The position numbers and the translations under genes are program-made. Positions 46,707-57,445 of a stretch of DNA of 64,000 bases are shown piece after piece; position 1 is the stretch's first letter, and each line of letters begins with the position of its first letter. Source of the DNA: Paraburkholderia nodosa DSM 21604 (GTDB lineage: Bacteria > Pseudomonadota > Gammaproteobacteria > Burkholderiales > Burkholderiaceae); assembly GCF_000519185.1 (NCBI RefSeq), contig NZ_JAFA01000039.1, forward strand, positions 1-64,000, in the 5' to 3' direction. The notes under the pieces were generated by a model. It searched no databases. It saw only the letters and a program-made list of their open reading frames with translations, and had not been told where the DNA came from.

Positions 46707-46835
46707 ATTGATGCGCGTGCAACGACATTGCAATCGGGCACGTACCGGAACGCCCACGCGCGCTAACATACTGCGCCAGTGAACCCGCAGCTAAAAAACA
46801 CCGCACCGAGAGGCGGATTTCGAAAGGATGGCGTA

Positions 46836-48512
46836 ATGGCGTTTGAACTGTTTCGCGGCGTGCGGCCGCTGTCTCGCACGTCTGCATTGCGCGATGCGCT
46901 CGCCGGCGTGCAGCTTGCCTCGATGAACGTGCCGCAACTGCTTGGCTACGCGCGCATCGCGGGCATGCCTGCCGTAACCGGTCTGTACACGGGCTTTCTG
47001 CCGCTCGTTGCGTTCGCGCTCTTCGGCGCGTCGCGTCATCTCGTGGTCGCCGCCGATTCCGCCACGGCCACCATTTTCGCGAGCCGTCTCACGACCATGG
47101 CGGCGCCTTCGAGCGCCGAGTATGTCGCGCTCGCGGGCATGACCGCCTTGCTCACGGCCGTGATGTTGTTGATCGCACGCCTGTTTCGTCTCGGCTTTCT
47201 CGCGGACTTTCTCTCGCGCACCGTCCTCGCAGGTTTTCTCACGGGTGTGGGCGTGCAGGTGGGCGTGGCGATGCTCGGCGACATGCTTGGCATTACTGTG
47301 AACTCACGCCGCACGGTCCTGCAGATGAAGCAGATCGTCACGCAACTGGGCATGATTCACTGGCCGACGCTTGCCATCGCCGTGGTCGTCGTAGCGGCGA
47401 TCCTGGTCTTCAAGACGTTCCGGCCGCGCTGGCCGGTGCCGCTCGTCGCCGTGGCGGGGAGCATCGCCGCGAGCGCCATGCTGAACTTCGCGGGCCATGG
47501 CATTTCGGTGATCGGGCCGGTGCAGGGCGGCTTGCCGCGCCTGAGCTTTCCCGCGGTGGGCTGGTTCCAGATGATCGATCTGCTGCAGGTGGCGGCGTCG
47601 TGCTTCGTCATCATCGTCGCGCAGAGCGCCGCCACGAGCCGCGCGTTTGCCGAGCGCTATGGCGAGCGCACCGACGAGGACACTAATCTCCTCGGCCTCG
47701 CGGCGGCCAATGCGGCGGCTTCGATGAGCGGCGCTTTCGTCGTGAACGGCAGCCTCACGCAGACCGCCATGGCCGACCAGGCCGGCGCGCGCAGCCAGTT
47801 CGCGCAGCTCGTGTTTGCAGGCGTCGTACTCGTGGTGCTGTTGTTCTTCAGCCGCTTGCTGCAATACCTGCCGCATTGCGTGCTGGCCGCGATCGTCTTC
47901 ACGATTGCCGTGGGTCTCGTCAACATTCGCCAGCTGATCGATATTCGCCGCGAAAGTCCCGGCGAATTCAGGCTTGCGGTGACGACGGCGCTCGCCGTCG
48001 TCGTGATCGGCGTGGAGAACGGCATCCTCATCGCAATTGGCCTGTCGTTGCTGCGCCACGTGCGCCATAGCTACCGGCCGCACACCATGGTGCTCGTACC
48101 GAACGAGGAGGGGCACTGGCTGCCCGAACCCGCGCAAGCGGGCCAGCTCACGGCGCCGGGGCTGATCGTCTATCGGTTCGGTGCCGACCTGTTCTATGCG
48201 AACGACCACTTGTTCGTCGACGAACTGCGCGCGCTGATCGATGGGGCGCCGTCGCCCGTGCATTGCGTGGTCGTCGATGCGGGGGCGATTACCGATCTCG
48301 ACTATTCCGCGGGGCGCGCCGTGATCGACCTTTGCTCGGAACTCGCGGAGCGCGGCGTAAAGGTGATTTTCGGGCGTGTTAACCGCTATCTGCTTTCAGA
48401 CATGGATCGGCATGGCATCACGGACGTGGTGGGCCGTGCGAACCTCTTCCCGACCCTGCACGAAGCGCTCGCGGCGGTGCGTCCCGAGCTGGAGTCGCGC
48501 TCGGATGCGTGA
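46836..48512 (+). CDS. SulP-family anion transporter with STAS domain
   Basis: 558 residues from MAFELFRG at 46836 with AAGGAT upstream. N-terminal membrane domain of 10-14 helices with ALAGVQLASMNVPQLLGYARIAGMPAVTGLYTGFLP (the SulP signature), then a cytoplasmic STAS domain (residues ~440-550) with VVVDAGAITDLDYSAGRAVIDL. Members carry sulfate, bicarbonate or dicarboxylates. No carbonic anhydrase or sulfur gene is adjacent. Confidence 0.92.
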   Translation: MAFELFRGVRPLSRTSALRDALAGVQLASMNVPQLLGYARIAGMPAVTGLYTGFLPLVAFALFGASRHLVVAADSATATIFASRLTTMAAPSSAEYVALAGMTALLTAVMLLIARLFRLGFLADFLSRTVLAGFLTGVGVQVGVAMLGDMLGITVNSRRTVLQMKQIVTQLGMIHWPTLAIAVVVVAAILVFKTFRPRWPVPLVAVAGSIAASAMLNFAGHGISVIGPVQGGLPRLSFPAVGWFQMIDLLQVAASCFVIIVAQSAATSRAFAERYGERTDEDTNLLGLAAANAAASMSGAFVVNGSLTQTAMADQAGARSQFAQLVFAGVVLVVLLFFSRLLQYLPHCVLAAIVFTIAVGLVNIRQLIDIRRESPGEFRLAVTTALAVVVIGVENGILIAIGLSLLRHVRHSYRPHTMVLVPNEEGHWLPEPAQAGQLTAPGLIVYRFGADLFYANDHLFVDELRALIDGAPSPVHCVVVDAGAITDLDYSAGRAVIDLCSELAERGVKVIFGRVNRYLLSDMDRHGITDVVGRANLFPTLHEALAAVRPELESRSDA

Positions 48513-48601
48513 CGCTCGTGTAGCCATGCTACAAGCCAGAAAGCCATGTAGTGCGAAAAACATGTGAAGCAGCTACATAAAAACGTCCAGAGAAACCCCG
48601 A

Positions 48602-48660
48602 TTGCCCGCTGGAATTCGCCGCTGCTATTGTGCGCCTCAAGCGCTGTGGAAGCGCTTCCA
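48602..48660 (+). promoter_or_regulatory. Candidate promoter and LacI-type operator of the glucosidase/ABC operon
   Basis: TGGAAGCGCTTCCA (48647-48660) is a perfect 14-bp palindrome with a central CG, 60 bases before the glucosidase start. TTGCCC (48602-48607) and TATTGT (48626-48631) are weak -35/-10 candidates spaced 18 bp, placing the operator at about +10. The cognate repressor is probably the LacI gene at 54592. Confidence 0.65.
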
Positions 48661-48720
48661 CTCCAACCCGATCCGGCTGCCCAGAACACATGTGCCGGTG
48701 ATTCCCGCGCAGGAGGCTTC

Positions 48721-50124
48721 GTGACTCAGGACACCGCATTGCCGCATTCCGCCGCCGCAGTTGCCGACGATCCGTTCACTCCGCCTGCCAGCTCCGCACT
48801 GTGGCGCAGCGACTTCCTCCTCGGCGCGGCCACGGCTTCGTATCAGATCGAAGGCGCGATCCACGAGGACGGCCGCCTGCCGTCGATCTGGGACACCTTC
48901 AGCGCCACGCCGGGCAAGGTACTCGCGGGCGACACGGGCGCCGTGGCCTGCGACCACTATCACCGCTGGGAGGCCGATCTCGACCTGCTCGAAAGCCTGA
49001 ACTTCGAGGCCTATCGCTTTTCGATCGCGTGGCCGCGTGTGATGGACGAGGCGGGGCGGCCCAATGCCAAAGGCATCGCCTTCTACAAGCGTTTGCTGGA
49101 GCGCCTGCGGGAGAAGGGCGTGCGCACCTTCGCCACGCTCTACCACTGGGACCTGCCGCAGCACCTGGAAGATCGCGGCGGCTGGCTCAATCGCGACACC
49201 GCATACCGCTTCGCCGACTACGCGGACCTCATGAGCCGCGAACTGTCCGGCCTCGTCGACGCATGGATGACGCTCAACGAGCCGTGGTGCTCGGCGTACC
49301 TCGGCTACGGCAACGGCCATCATGCGCCGGGCCTCGCGAACGGCCGCTACGCCACCCAGGCCATGCATCATCTGCTGCTCGGCCACGGCCTCGCCACCGG
49401 CGTGTTGCGCGCGAACGATCCGGGCTCGACCAAGGGCATCGTGGCCAACGTGGGGCGCGGCACGCCCGACTCCTCGTCGCCGGAAGATGTGCGCGCCGCG
49501 CGCCGCTTCGAGGTGCAGCACAACGCGTGGATTCTCGACCCGCTGCTCAAGGGCGCGTATCCCGACGAACTCTTCGAGCTGTGGCCGGGCACCGAGCCGC
49601 TCGTGCTCGAAGGCGACATGAAGACGATCTCGGCGCCGCTCGATTTTCTCGGCATCAACTACTATTTCCGCACCAACGTGAAGAGCGACGGTGCGCACGG
49701 CTTCGTCGACGTGCCGCTGAAGGACGTCGAGCGCACGCAGATGGGTTGGGAGGTTCACCCCGACGGTCTGCGCGACCTGCTGATCGGTTTCGGCCGCACC
49801 TACGAGAACCTGCCGCCGATCTATATCACCGAGAACGGCATGGCTTCGGACGACCGCGTGAGCGACGGCGAGGTGAACGACACGCAGCGCATCTCGTTCC
49901 TCAAACGGCATCTCGCCGCTGTGGACGCCGCGATCAAGGCCGGAGTGGACGTGCGCGGCTATTTCGTCTGGTCGCTGCTCGACAACTTCGAATGGGCGTT
50001 CGGCTATGAGCGGCGCTTTGGCGTCGTGCATGTCGATTACGACACGCAGGTTCGCACGCCGAAGCGCAGTGCGGAACTCATCGCGCATTTCATCGCGCAG
50101 CGGCGCGCGCTCGACGGCGCTTGA
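48721..50124 (+). CDS. GH1 family beta-glucosidase
   Basis: 467 residues from a GTG at 48721 with AGGAGG ahead. GH1 signatures: DFLLGAATASYQIEGA, general acid/base Glu-187 in TLNEPW, and nucleophile Glu-371 in ITENGM; also FVWSLLDNFEWAFGY. No signal peptide, so it acts in the cytoplasm on imported beta-glucosides such as cellobiose. First gene of an operon with a sugar ABC importer and LacI regulator. Confidence 0.95.
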   Translation: MTQDTALPHSAAAVADDPFTPPASSALWRSDFLLGAATASYQIEGAIHEDGRLPSIWDTFSATPGKVLAGDTGAVACDHYHRWEADLDLLESLNFEAYRFSIAWPRVMDEAGRPNAKGIAFYKRLLERLREKGVRTFATLYHWDLPQHLEDRGGWLNRDTAYRFADYADLMSRELSGLVDAWMTLNEPWCSAYLGYGNGHHAPGLANGRYATQAMHHLLLGHGLATGVLRANDPGSTKGIVANVGRGTPDSSSPEDVRAARRFEVQHNAWILDPLLKGAYPDELFELWPGTEPLVLEGDMKTISAPLDFLGINYYFRTNVKSDGAHGFVDVPLKDVERTQMGWEVHPDGLRDLLIGFGRTYENLPPIYITENGMASDDRVSDGEVNDTQRISFLKRHLAAVDAAIKAGVDVRGYFVWSLLDNFEWAFGYERRFGVVHVDYDTQVRTPKRSAELIAHFIAQRRALDGA

Positions 50125-50367
50125 CGGCACTTCGGGGGCGCTTGACAGGGTTACCGAGCAAGGGCAACAACTAGCGTGACAACCACGGCAGGGCATGCGA
50201 CGCTCGGGCATGCCGTACGATGCGCCGTGGTCGCAAAACTTCCAACCCAAAAGCTTTTGCAGACCAACCCGGAGCAACCGGAGCCCTGCATGGGCCCGAC
50301 GCCGGTGCCGAAGGCACTGACGCCAGGCGACAGCTGAAGCGCCAGCTCCGGATCGACAGGAGACGCA

Positions 50368-51606
50368 ATGAAGCACAACGTACCCGTTCTGCGCGGCATC
50401 GTCGCCGCTCTCGCGCTGGCCGGCGCGCTCGCGGCCCACGCCGCGGAGCCGCTCAAGGCCAACGTGATTCACTGGTGGACGTCGGGCGGCGAGTCGGCCG
50501 CGATCAAGCAGTTTGCGCTTGCCTACGATCAGGCGGGTGGGAAGTGGGTCGACAACGCGATCGCCGGCGGCGATCAGGCGCGTGCAACGGCAATCAACCG
50601 CATCGTGGGCGGGGATCCGCCCACCGCAGCGCAGTTCAATACGTCCAAGCAGTTTCACGATCTCATCGACCAGGGACTCCTGAACAATGTCGATGCGGTC
50701 GCAACGAAGGAGAACTGGAGCGGCATCTTCCCTGAGTCGATTCTCACGGCGATCAAGGTCAAAGGGCACTACTATGCCGCGCCCGTGAACATCCACATGC
50801 AGGACTGGTTCTTCTATTCGAAGCCTGCGTTCGCCAAGGCCGGGATCAAGAGCGAACCGCAGAATTTCGACGAACTCTTCGCCGATCTCGACAAGCTCAA
50901 GGCGGCCGGCGTGATTCCGCTCGCGCTGGGCGGCCAGGCATGGCAGGAGAAGATCACCTTCGACGCCATCTTCGCCGACATGGACCGCGATCTCTACATG
51001 AAGGTCTACCGCGACCGCGATGCGAACGCCGTGAATTCGCCTGCGTTCCGCAACGTGCTCACGACCTTCAAGCGGTTGCATAATTACGTGGATCCGGGCT
51101 CGCCGGGCCGCAACTGGAACGACGCCACGGCGCTCGTGATTTCCGGCAAGGCGGGCATGCAGATCATGGGCGACTGGGCCAAGGGCGAGTTCTCGGCCGC
51201 GAACCAGGTGGCGGGCAAGGATTTCGGATGCTTCCCCGGTTTCCCGAAGTCGCCGTACATGATCGCAGGCGACGTGTTCGTGTTCCCGAAGACCGACAAT
51301 CCCGAGCAGGTCAAGGCGCAGCAACTGCTCGCCACGGTGATGACGTCGCCTGCCGCGCAGGTCGCGTTCAACCAGAAGAAGGGCTCGATTCCGATTCGCC
51401 CGGACGTGGACACCTCGGGCTTCGATATCTGCGCGAAGGAGGGCATGGCGATCATGAAGGACAAGTCGCGGCAACTGCCGAATCCGGAAATGCTGATTCC
51501 GCCTGATGTCCAGGGCGCGCTCCAGGACGTCATCACGAACTTCTGGAACAAGAACCAGTCGGCCGAAGACGCGCAGAAGGCCTTCGCCACGGCAATCCAG
51601 AGCTGA
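50368..51606 (+). CDS. Sugar ABC transporter substrate-binding protein
   Basis: 412 residues, signal peptide ending AAHAAEP, GGAG upstream of the ATG. Type 1 extracellular solute-binding protein: HWWTSGGESAAIKQFALAY, AAQFNTSKQFHDL, GKAGMQIMGDWAKGEF and DVFVFPKTDN. It resembles glucose/mannose-binding GtsA proteins. Glucosidase linkage suggests glucose or cellobiose. Confidence 0.88.
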   Translation: MKHNVPVLRGIVAALALAGALAAHAAEPLKANVIHWWTSGGESAAIKQFALAYDQAGGKWVDNAIAGGDQARATAINRIVGGDPPTAAQFNTSKQFHDLIDQGLLNNVDAVATKENWSGIFPESILTAIKVKGHYYAAPVNIHMQDWFFYSKPAFAKAGIKSEPQNFDELFADLDKLKAAGVIPLALGGQAWQEKITFDAIFADMDRDLYMKVYRDRDANAVNSPAFRNVLTTFKRLHNYVDPGSPGRNWNDATALVISGKAGMQIMGDWAKGEFSAANQVAGKDFGCFPGFPKSPYMIAGDVFVFPKTDNPEQVKAQQLLATVMTSPAAQVAFNQKKGSIPIRPDVDTSGFDICAKEGMAIMKDKSRQLPNPEMLIPPDVQGALQDVITNFWNKNQSAEDAQKAFATAIQS

Positions 51607-51614
51607 GCGCAGCC

Positions 51615-52559
51615 ATGTACGCCGCCAAGCTGCACCCGGCCAAACGCCAGGCGGGGCAAGCGCGCAGCGCGCGCCCCGCGCGGCGGCGGCTCTCGCTCGC
51701 CGCCTGGATCGCGCTCGCGCCGATGGCGGCGACGGTCCTGTTCGCGTATCTCGGCACCATGCTGTGGACGGCGCGCGTCTCGCTCAGCTTCTCGCGCTCG
51801 CTGCCCACCAACACCTTCGCGGGCGTGACGCAGTACGTGCGGCTCTTCCAGAACGACCGCTGGATCCTGTCGCTGCAGAATCTCGTGATCTACGGCGCGT
51901 GCTTCATCGCGGCGTGCCTCGTGATCGGGCTGCTGCTCGCAATCTTCATCGATCAGCGCGTCGTGGCGGAAGGCGCGCTGCGCACGGTGTTTCTCTATCC
52001 CTATGCGATGTCGTTCGTCGCAACGGGCCTCGTCTGGCAGTGGATCCTCAACCCCGAACTCGGCGTGCAGGCCGTGCTGCGGCACATGGGATTCGAGCAC
52101 GCGCGCTTTGACTGGATCGTCACGCAGCGCTTTGCGATCTACACGCTCGTGATCGCCACCGTGTGGCAGGCCTCGGGCCTCGTGATGGCGCTCATGCTCG
52201 CGGGCCTGCGCGGCATCGACGACGAAATATGGAAGGCCACGCGCCTCGACGGCATTCCGCGCTGGCGCGTGTACGCGAGCATCGTCGTACCGATGCTCAA
52301 GACCTCGCTTTCCACGGCATTCGTGCTGCTCTTCGTGATGGTCGTGAAGCTCTACGACGCCGTGGTTGCGATGACCCAGGGCGGCCCCGGCACGGCGAGC
52401 GAGGTGCCCGCGAAATTCATCATGGATTACCTGTTCAATCGCGCGAACATCGGGCTCGCTTCGGCAGCGTCGATCGTGCTGCTCGCCACCGTGCTCGCGA
52501 TTCTTGCGCCATTCTTCTACGCGCGCAGCCGCGCGGCGCTCAAGGGAGACCGGGCATGA
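51615..52559 (+). CDS. Sugar ABC transporter permease 1
   Basis: 314 residues. Six membrane segments after a basic N-terminus; the EAA loop reads EIWKATRLDGIPRWRVY. Pairs with the next permease, whose ATG overlaps its stop. Confidence 0.9.
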   Translation: MYAAKLHPAKRQAGQARSARPARRRLSLAAWIALAPMAATVLFAYLGTMLWTARVSLSFSRSLPTNTFAGVTQYVRLFQNDRWILSLQNLVIYGACFIAACLVIGLLLAIFIDQRVVAEGALRTVFLYPYAMSFVATGLVWQWILNPELGVQAVLRHMGFEHARFDWIVTQRFAIYTLVIATVWQASGLVMALMLAGLRGIDDEIWKATRLDGIPRWRVYASIVVPMLKTSLSTAFVLLFVMVVKLYDAVVAMTQGGPGTASEVPAKFIMDYLFNRANIGLASAASIVLLATVLAILAPFFYARSRAALKGDRA

Positions 52560-53485
52560 GCACGCCTTTGGCCGATTCGCTGCGCCCTGCGCCCGCTCGG
52601 GCGCGTGCGGCACAAAAGCGGCGCAAGCCGCGCAGCCGCTTCACGCCCGCGCGGCTCGGCGTGTATGCGTTTCTGTTCACGGCGGCGCTGTTCTTCCTGC
52701 TGCCGCTCTATGTGATGCTGGTGACTTCGGTCAAGCCGATGACCGAGATCCGCCTCGGCCATCTGCTCGCGCTGCCGGTGCATCTCACGCTCGCGCCGTG
52801 GCGCGACGCGTGGGCCTCCGCGTGCACGGGCCTCGACTGCGGCGGCATTCGCGTGGGCTTCTGGAACTCGGTGCGCATCGTCGTGCCGAGCACGGTCATC
52901 TCCATTGCCGTGGGCGCCGTGAATGGCTACGCGCTGTCGTTCTGGCGGCCGCGCGGGGCGGGCGTGCTGTTCGGCATTCTGCTCGCGGGCGCCTTCATTC
53001 CCGTGCAGGTGATGGTGTACCCGCTCGTGCGCGTGCTGGCCTTTGTGCATCTGTTCAGCTCGCTGCCTGGCATCGTCGTGATACACACGATCTTCGGCAT
53101 GCCGGTCATGACGCTCCTGTTCCGCAACTACTATGCGTCGTTGCCGGAGGAGCTGTTCAAGGCCGCGCGCATCGACGGCGGCGGGTTCTGGCGCATCTTC
53201 GTGCAGCTCATGCTGCCGATGTCGGTGCCGATCATTGTCGTGGCGATCATCATGCAGGTCACCGGCATCTGGAACGACTACATTCTCGGCCTCGTGTTCG
53301 CGGGCACGAAAAACCTGCCGATGACGGTGCAGCTGAACAACATCATCAACACGACGACCGGCGAGCGTGTCTATAACGTCAACATGGCCGCGACGATCCT
53401 CACGTCGGCCGTGCCGCTCGCGATCTACTTCATTTCGGGGCGCTGGTTCGTGCGCGGCATCGCCTCGGGCGCGGTGAAAGGCTAG
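52556..53485 (+). CDS. Sugar ABC transporter permease 2
   Basis: 309 residues from MSTPLADS at 52556 (ATGA overlap). Six membrane segments; EAA loop EELFKAARIDGGGFWRIF. A Cys-containing periplasmic insert (SACTGLDCGG) is typical of glucose-type systems. Confidence 0.92.
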   Translation: MSTPLADSLRPAPARARAAQKRRKPRSRFTPARLGVYAFLFTAALFFLLPLYVMLVTSVKPMTEIRLGHLLALPVHLTLAPWRDAWASACTGLDCGGIRVGFWNSVRIVVPSTVISIAVGAVNGYALSFWRPRGAGVLFGILLAGAFIPVQVMVYPLVRVLAFVHLFSSLPGIVVIHTIFGMPVMTLLFRNYYASLPEELFKAARIDGGGFWRIFVQLMLPMSVPIIVVAIIMQVTGIWNDYILGLVFAGTKNLPMTVQLNNIINTTTGERVYNVNMAATILTSAVPLAIYFISGRWFVRGIASGAVKG

Positions 53486-53494
53486 GAGCAGGGC

Positions 53495-54591
<1,097 letters not shown>

Positions 54592-54592
<1 letters not shown>

Positions 54593-55635
54593 TGCACACA
54601 ACCGACAAAGACAGAGAGACCAGGAACGTGGCGACCCTGAAAGACGTGGCGGCGCTGGCCGGCGTGGGCCTTTCGACGGCTTCGCGGGCGATATCGGGCA
54701 ACGGTCCGGTGTCGGCGGAGGCGGCCGCGCGCGTGCAGGCTGCGATCGAGCAGCTCAATTTCCGGCCTTCATCCATCGGCCGGGCGATGGCCACGAAGTC
54801 GCTCGGCATCATCGGTATCTTCGTGCCGACGTTTTTCGGCTCGTACTACGGCACTATCCTGAAGGAGACGGACACGCAGCTGCGCGCCGTGCGGCGCCAC
54901 GTGGTGGTGGCCACCGGTTGCGGCGAAGCCTCGCCGCGCGAGCAGGCCATCGAAGCCGTGCGCTTCCTGATTGGCCGCGATTGCGACGGCGTGGTCGTCA
55001 TCAGCCACGATCTGTACGACGACGACCTGCAGATGCTGCACGCCATGCACCCGCGTATGGCCTTCCTGAACCGCTCATTCGATCAGTTACCCGAAGCATC
55101 GTTTTGCGCCGATCACTTTCACGGCGGCGAGATGGCTGCCCGCACACTCATCGAGCACGGCCATCGCGAGCTTGCGGTGATCGGCGGGCCGTCCACGTCA
55201 TCGGACAATGCGGCGCGTCTGCATGGATTTTTCGCCGAGCTGGCGCGTCACGGCATCGAACGCCGGACCGTGCCGCATATCGTCTCGGACTTCTCGCCCG
55301 AAGGCGGCTATGTGGCGGCCGGGGCGCTTCTCGAACGCAAACATCGCTTCACCGGGCTGTTCTGCGCGAACGACACGATGGCCATGAGTGCGCTCGCGCG
55401 CCTGCAGCAGGCAGGATTGCGCGTGCCCCACGACGTTTCGGTCATCGGCTACGACGACGATTATTCGGCGGCCTACATGGCGCCGGCGCTGACCTCGGTA
55501 CACATTCCCACCGCGGAGCTCACGCGCAATGCAGTGCGCTGGCTCATCAACCAGTGCTACGGCACGCAGTGGCCGATCGAGCGCACGTTCCCTGTGAGCG
55601 TGACGATGCGCGATTCGGTGGTGCGGGCGAAGTAA
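54592..55635 (+). CDS. LacI-family regulator of the glucosidase/sugar ABC operon
   Basis: 347 residues from the ATG at 54592. Helix-turn-helix ATLKDVAALAGVGLSTASRAISGNGPVS, hinge FRPSSIGRAMATKS and effector domain. Last gene of the operon, translationally linked to the ATPase gene; probably binds the palindrome at 48647. Confidence 0.9.
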
Positions 55636-55755
55636 CGCGCGCGTGGCGTGCATCGAGCAACCGTGGTGGAGGCGATGGTGAGGGTGGGGAGCGGCCCCCG
55701 CGAGGCGGCAAGTCGCGTAAAATCGAACGCATCCCAATGCCCACGTTTTCCATTC

Positions 55756-56526
55756 ATGCCCGCGCAAGACCCGGCTGGTACGGTCAAGAAAGAAGAAGGC
55801 GTCGCTGTCATCGACCGCGCGTGTGCCATCCTGTTCGCGTTTCGACCCGGAGACAGCGCGCTCACGCTCGCCGAACTCGCGGCGCGCACTGGCCTCTATA
55901 AAAGCACGTTGCTGCGGCTGGCCGGCGCGCTGATTCAGCATCGCCTGCTGCTGCGCCTCGACGACGGCCGCTACCAGCTCGGCCCCGCCACGTTCGCGCT
56001 GGGCGCGCTCTATCAGCGCAGCCTCAACATAGGCGACATTCTGCTGCCGCTGATGCGTGATCTGGCCGCCGCGAGCGGGGAGAGCGTTTCGTTCTACGTG
56101 CGGGACAACGCGGTGCGCGTGTGCCTGCATCGCGTCGATTCCCATCACGTGGTGCGCCACCATGTGCGCGAGGGCGACGTGCTGCCGCTCGAAAGCGGAT
56201 CAGGCGGGCGCGCGCTGCTGGCATTCGGCGGCGAGCCGGGCAAGCTGTTCGAGAACATTCGCCGCGACTTCTATTGCATCTCGATCGGTGAGCGAGACCG
56301 CGAGACCGCGGGCGTTTCCATGCCCGTGTTCGGCGTTCACGATACCTTGCGCGGCGTGCTCACGCTCGCGGGGCCGAGTTCGCGCATCGACGGGGCGTTC
56401 GTCGAGCGCCATCTCGACGCGCTGTTCGATTGCGCGATACGTGCTACCGACGCGCTCGGCGGCGACTCGCGCGCGCTGCGCGCCGCCCAACGTGCGCACG
56501 CTGAGCGCGCACGCCAGGACGCCTGA
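55756..56526 (+). CDS. IclR-family transcriptional regulator
   Basis: 256 residues from MPAQDP at 55756. Winged helix: VIDRACAILFAFRPGDSALTLAELAARTGLYKSTLLRLAGALIQHRLL; C-terminal GAF-like effector domain with GESVSFYVRDN and LPLESGSGGRALLAF. It is convergent with the citryl-CoA-lyase-like gene and probably controls the leftward three-gene operon to its right. Confidence 0.92.
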   Translation: MPAQDPAGTVKKEEGVAVIDRACAILFAFRPGDSALTLAELAARTGLYKSTLLRLAGALIQHRLLLRLDDGRYQLGPATFALGALYQRSLNIGDILLPLMRDLAAASGESVSFYVRDNAVRVCLHRVDSHHVVRHHVREGDVLPLESGSGGRALLAFGGEPGKLFENIRRDFYCISIGERDRETAGVSMPVFGVHDTLRGVLTLAGPSSRIDGAFVERHLDALFDCAIRATDALGGDSRALRAAQRAHAERARQDA

Positions 56527-56600
56527 AGCCACGTGCGGCTAGCGAGAACCCTGCAGGCGCAAGGCGCCGTTTGTACGCGTTCGCTTTCACGTCGCGTTGG

Positions 56601-57443
56601 TCAGGACTGCTCCAGATGTCGCTCCGGTGCGCCCGTATACGCATACGGAATCTGGCGCGGCATGGGCCCCTTGTTCCGCTCGCCGCGCCCGCGCTGCTCC
56701 CACGCATGCGCGAGGATGCCCACCGCGCGCGAGAGGCAGAACACGCCGCGCGCCAGTTCGGGCGCAAAGCCCAGTTCGGCGTAGATAACGGCTGTTACGC
56801 CGTCGATGTTCATCGGCACGGGCCGATCCTTGCGCTTTTTCAGCAAGGCTTCGATGCCGCGCGCAATCGCGGCATAGCGGCCCTTGATCGTGCCGGACGC
56901 CACACGTGCATCGACGAGCGCGAGCAGCCGTCCGGCGCGCGGATCGACCGGATGAAAGCGATGGCCGAAGCCCGGTAGATACTTGCCGTGTACGGCGATG
57001 AATTCGTCCACGCCGGCTTCGACCGCGGCTTCGAATGAGGCGCCCGCCACGACGCGCGCGGCGATGTCGGCATAGAGTTCGACCGCCTGCTGGCCGGCGC
57101 CGCCGTGCACGTCGTCGAGTGCGTTGAGCGCCGAGGCCATTGCGCCGTTGATCGGCAAGCCGCAGCTCGTGGCCATGCGCGAGATCGCGATCGAAGGCGC
57201 GTGTGGCCCGTGATCGACCGAGGCCACGAGCGCCGCTTCGAGCAGCGTGGCCTCTTCGTCGCCGGGCAGCTCGCCGCGCAGCATCAGCCAGATCATCTGC
57301 GGGAAACTCACGTTGCCGATCAGCTCCTGGATCGGATAGCCCCGCACCTTGATGGAGCCTGGATGGATGTCGATGATCGAGGTGCTCCAGTAGTCGGCGC
57401 AAAGGGCGGCGAGATCGGGCGTGGTTGTGTTCGTCGTCGGCAT
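56601..57443 (-). CDS. Citryl-CoA lyase-like short citrate-synthase family protein
   Basis: 280 residues, shorter than citrate synthase. The three citrate-synthase catalytic positions are visible: His-113 in DVHGG, His-161 in GFGHRF and Asp-214 in MNIDG. Short forms of this type act as citryl-CoA lyases, cleaving citryl-CoA (or a homologue) to acetyl-CoA and an oxo acid. Coupled two bases from a class III CoA-transferase gene that could supply the CoA ester. Substrate unproven. Confidence 0.85.
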   Translation of the reverse strand: MPTTNTTTPDLAALCADYWSTSIIDIHPGSIKVRGYPIQELIGNVSFPQMIWLMLRGELPGDEEATLLEAALVASVDHGPHAPSIAISRMATSCGLPINGAMASALNALDDVHGGAGQQAVELYADIAARVVAGASFEAAVEAGVDEFIAVHGKYLPGFGHRFHPVDPRAGRLLALVDARVASGTIKGRYAAIARGIEALLKKRKDRPVPMNIDGVTAVIYAELGFAPELARGVFCLSRAVGILAHAWEQRGRGERNKGPMPRQIPYAYTGAPERHLEQS

Positions 57444-57445
57444 GG

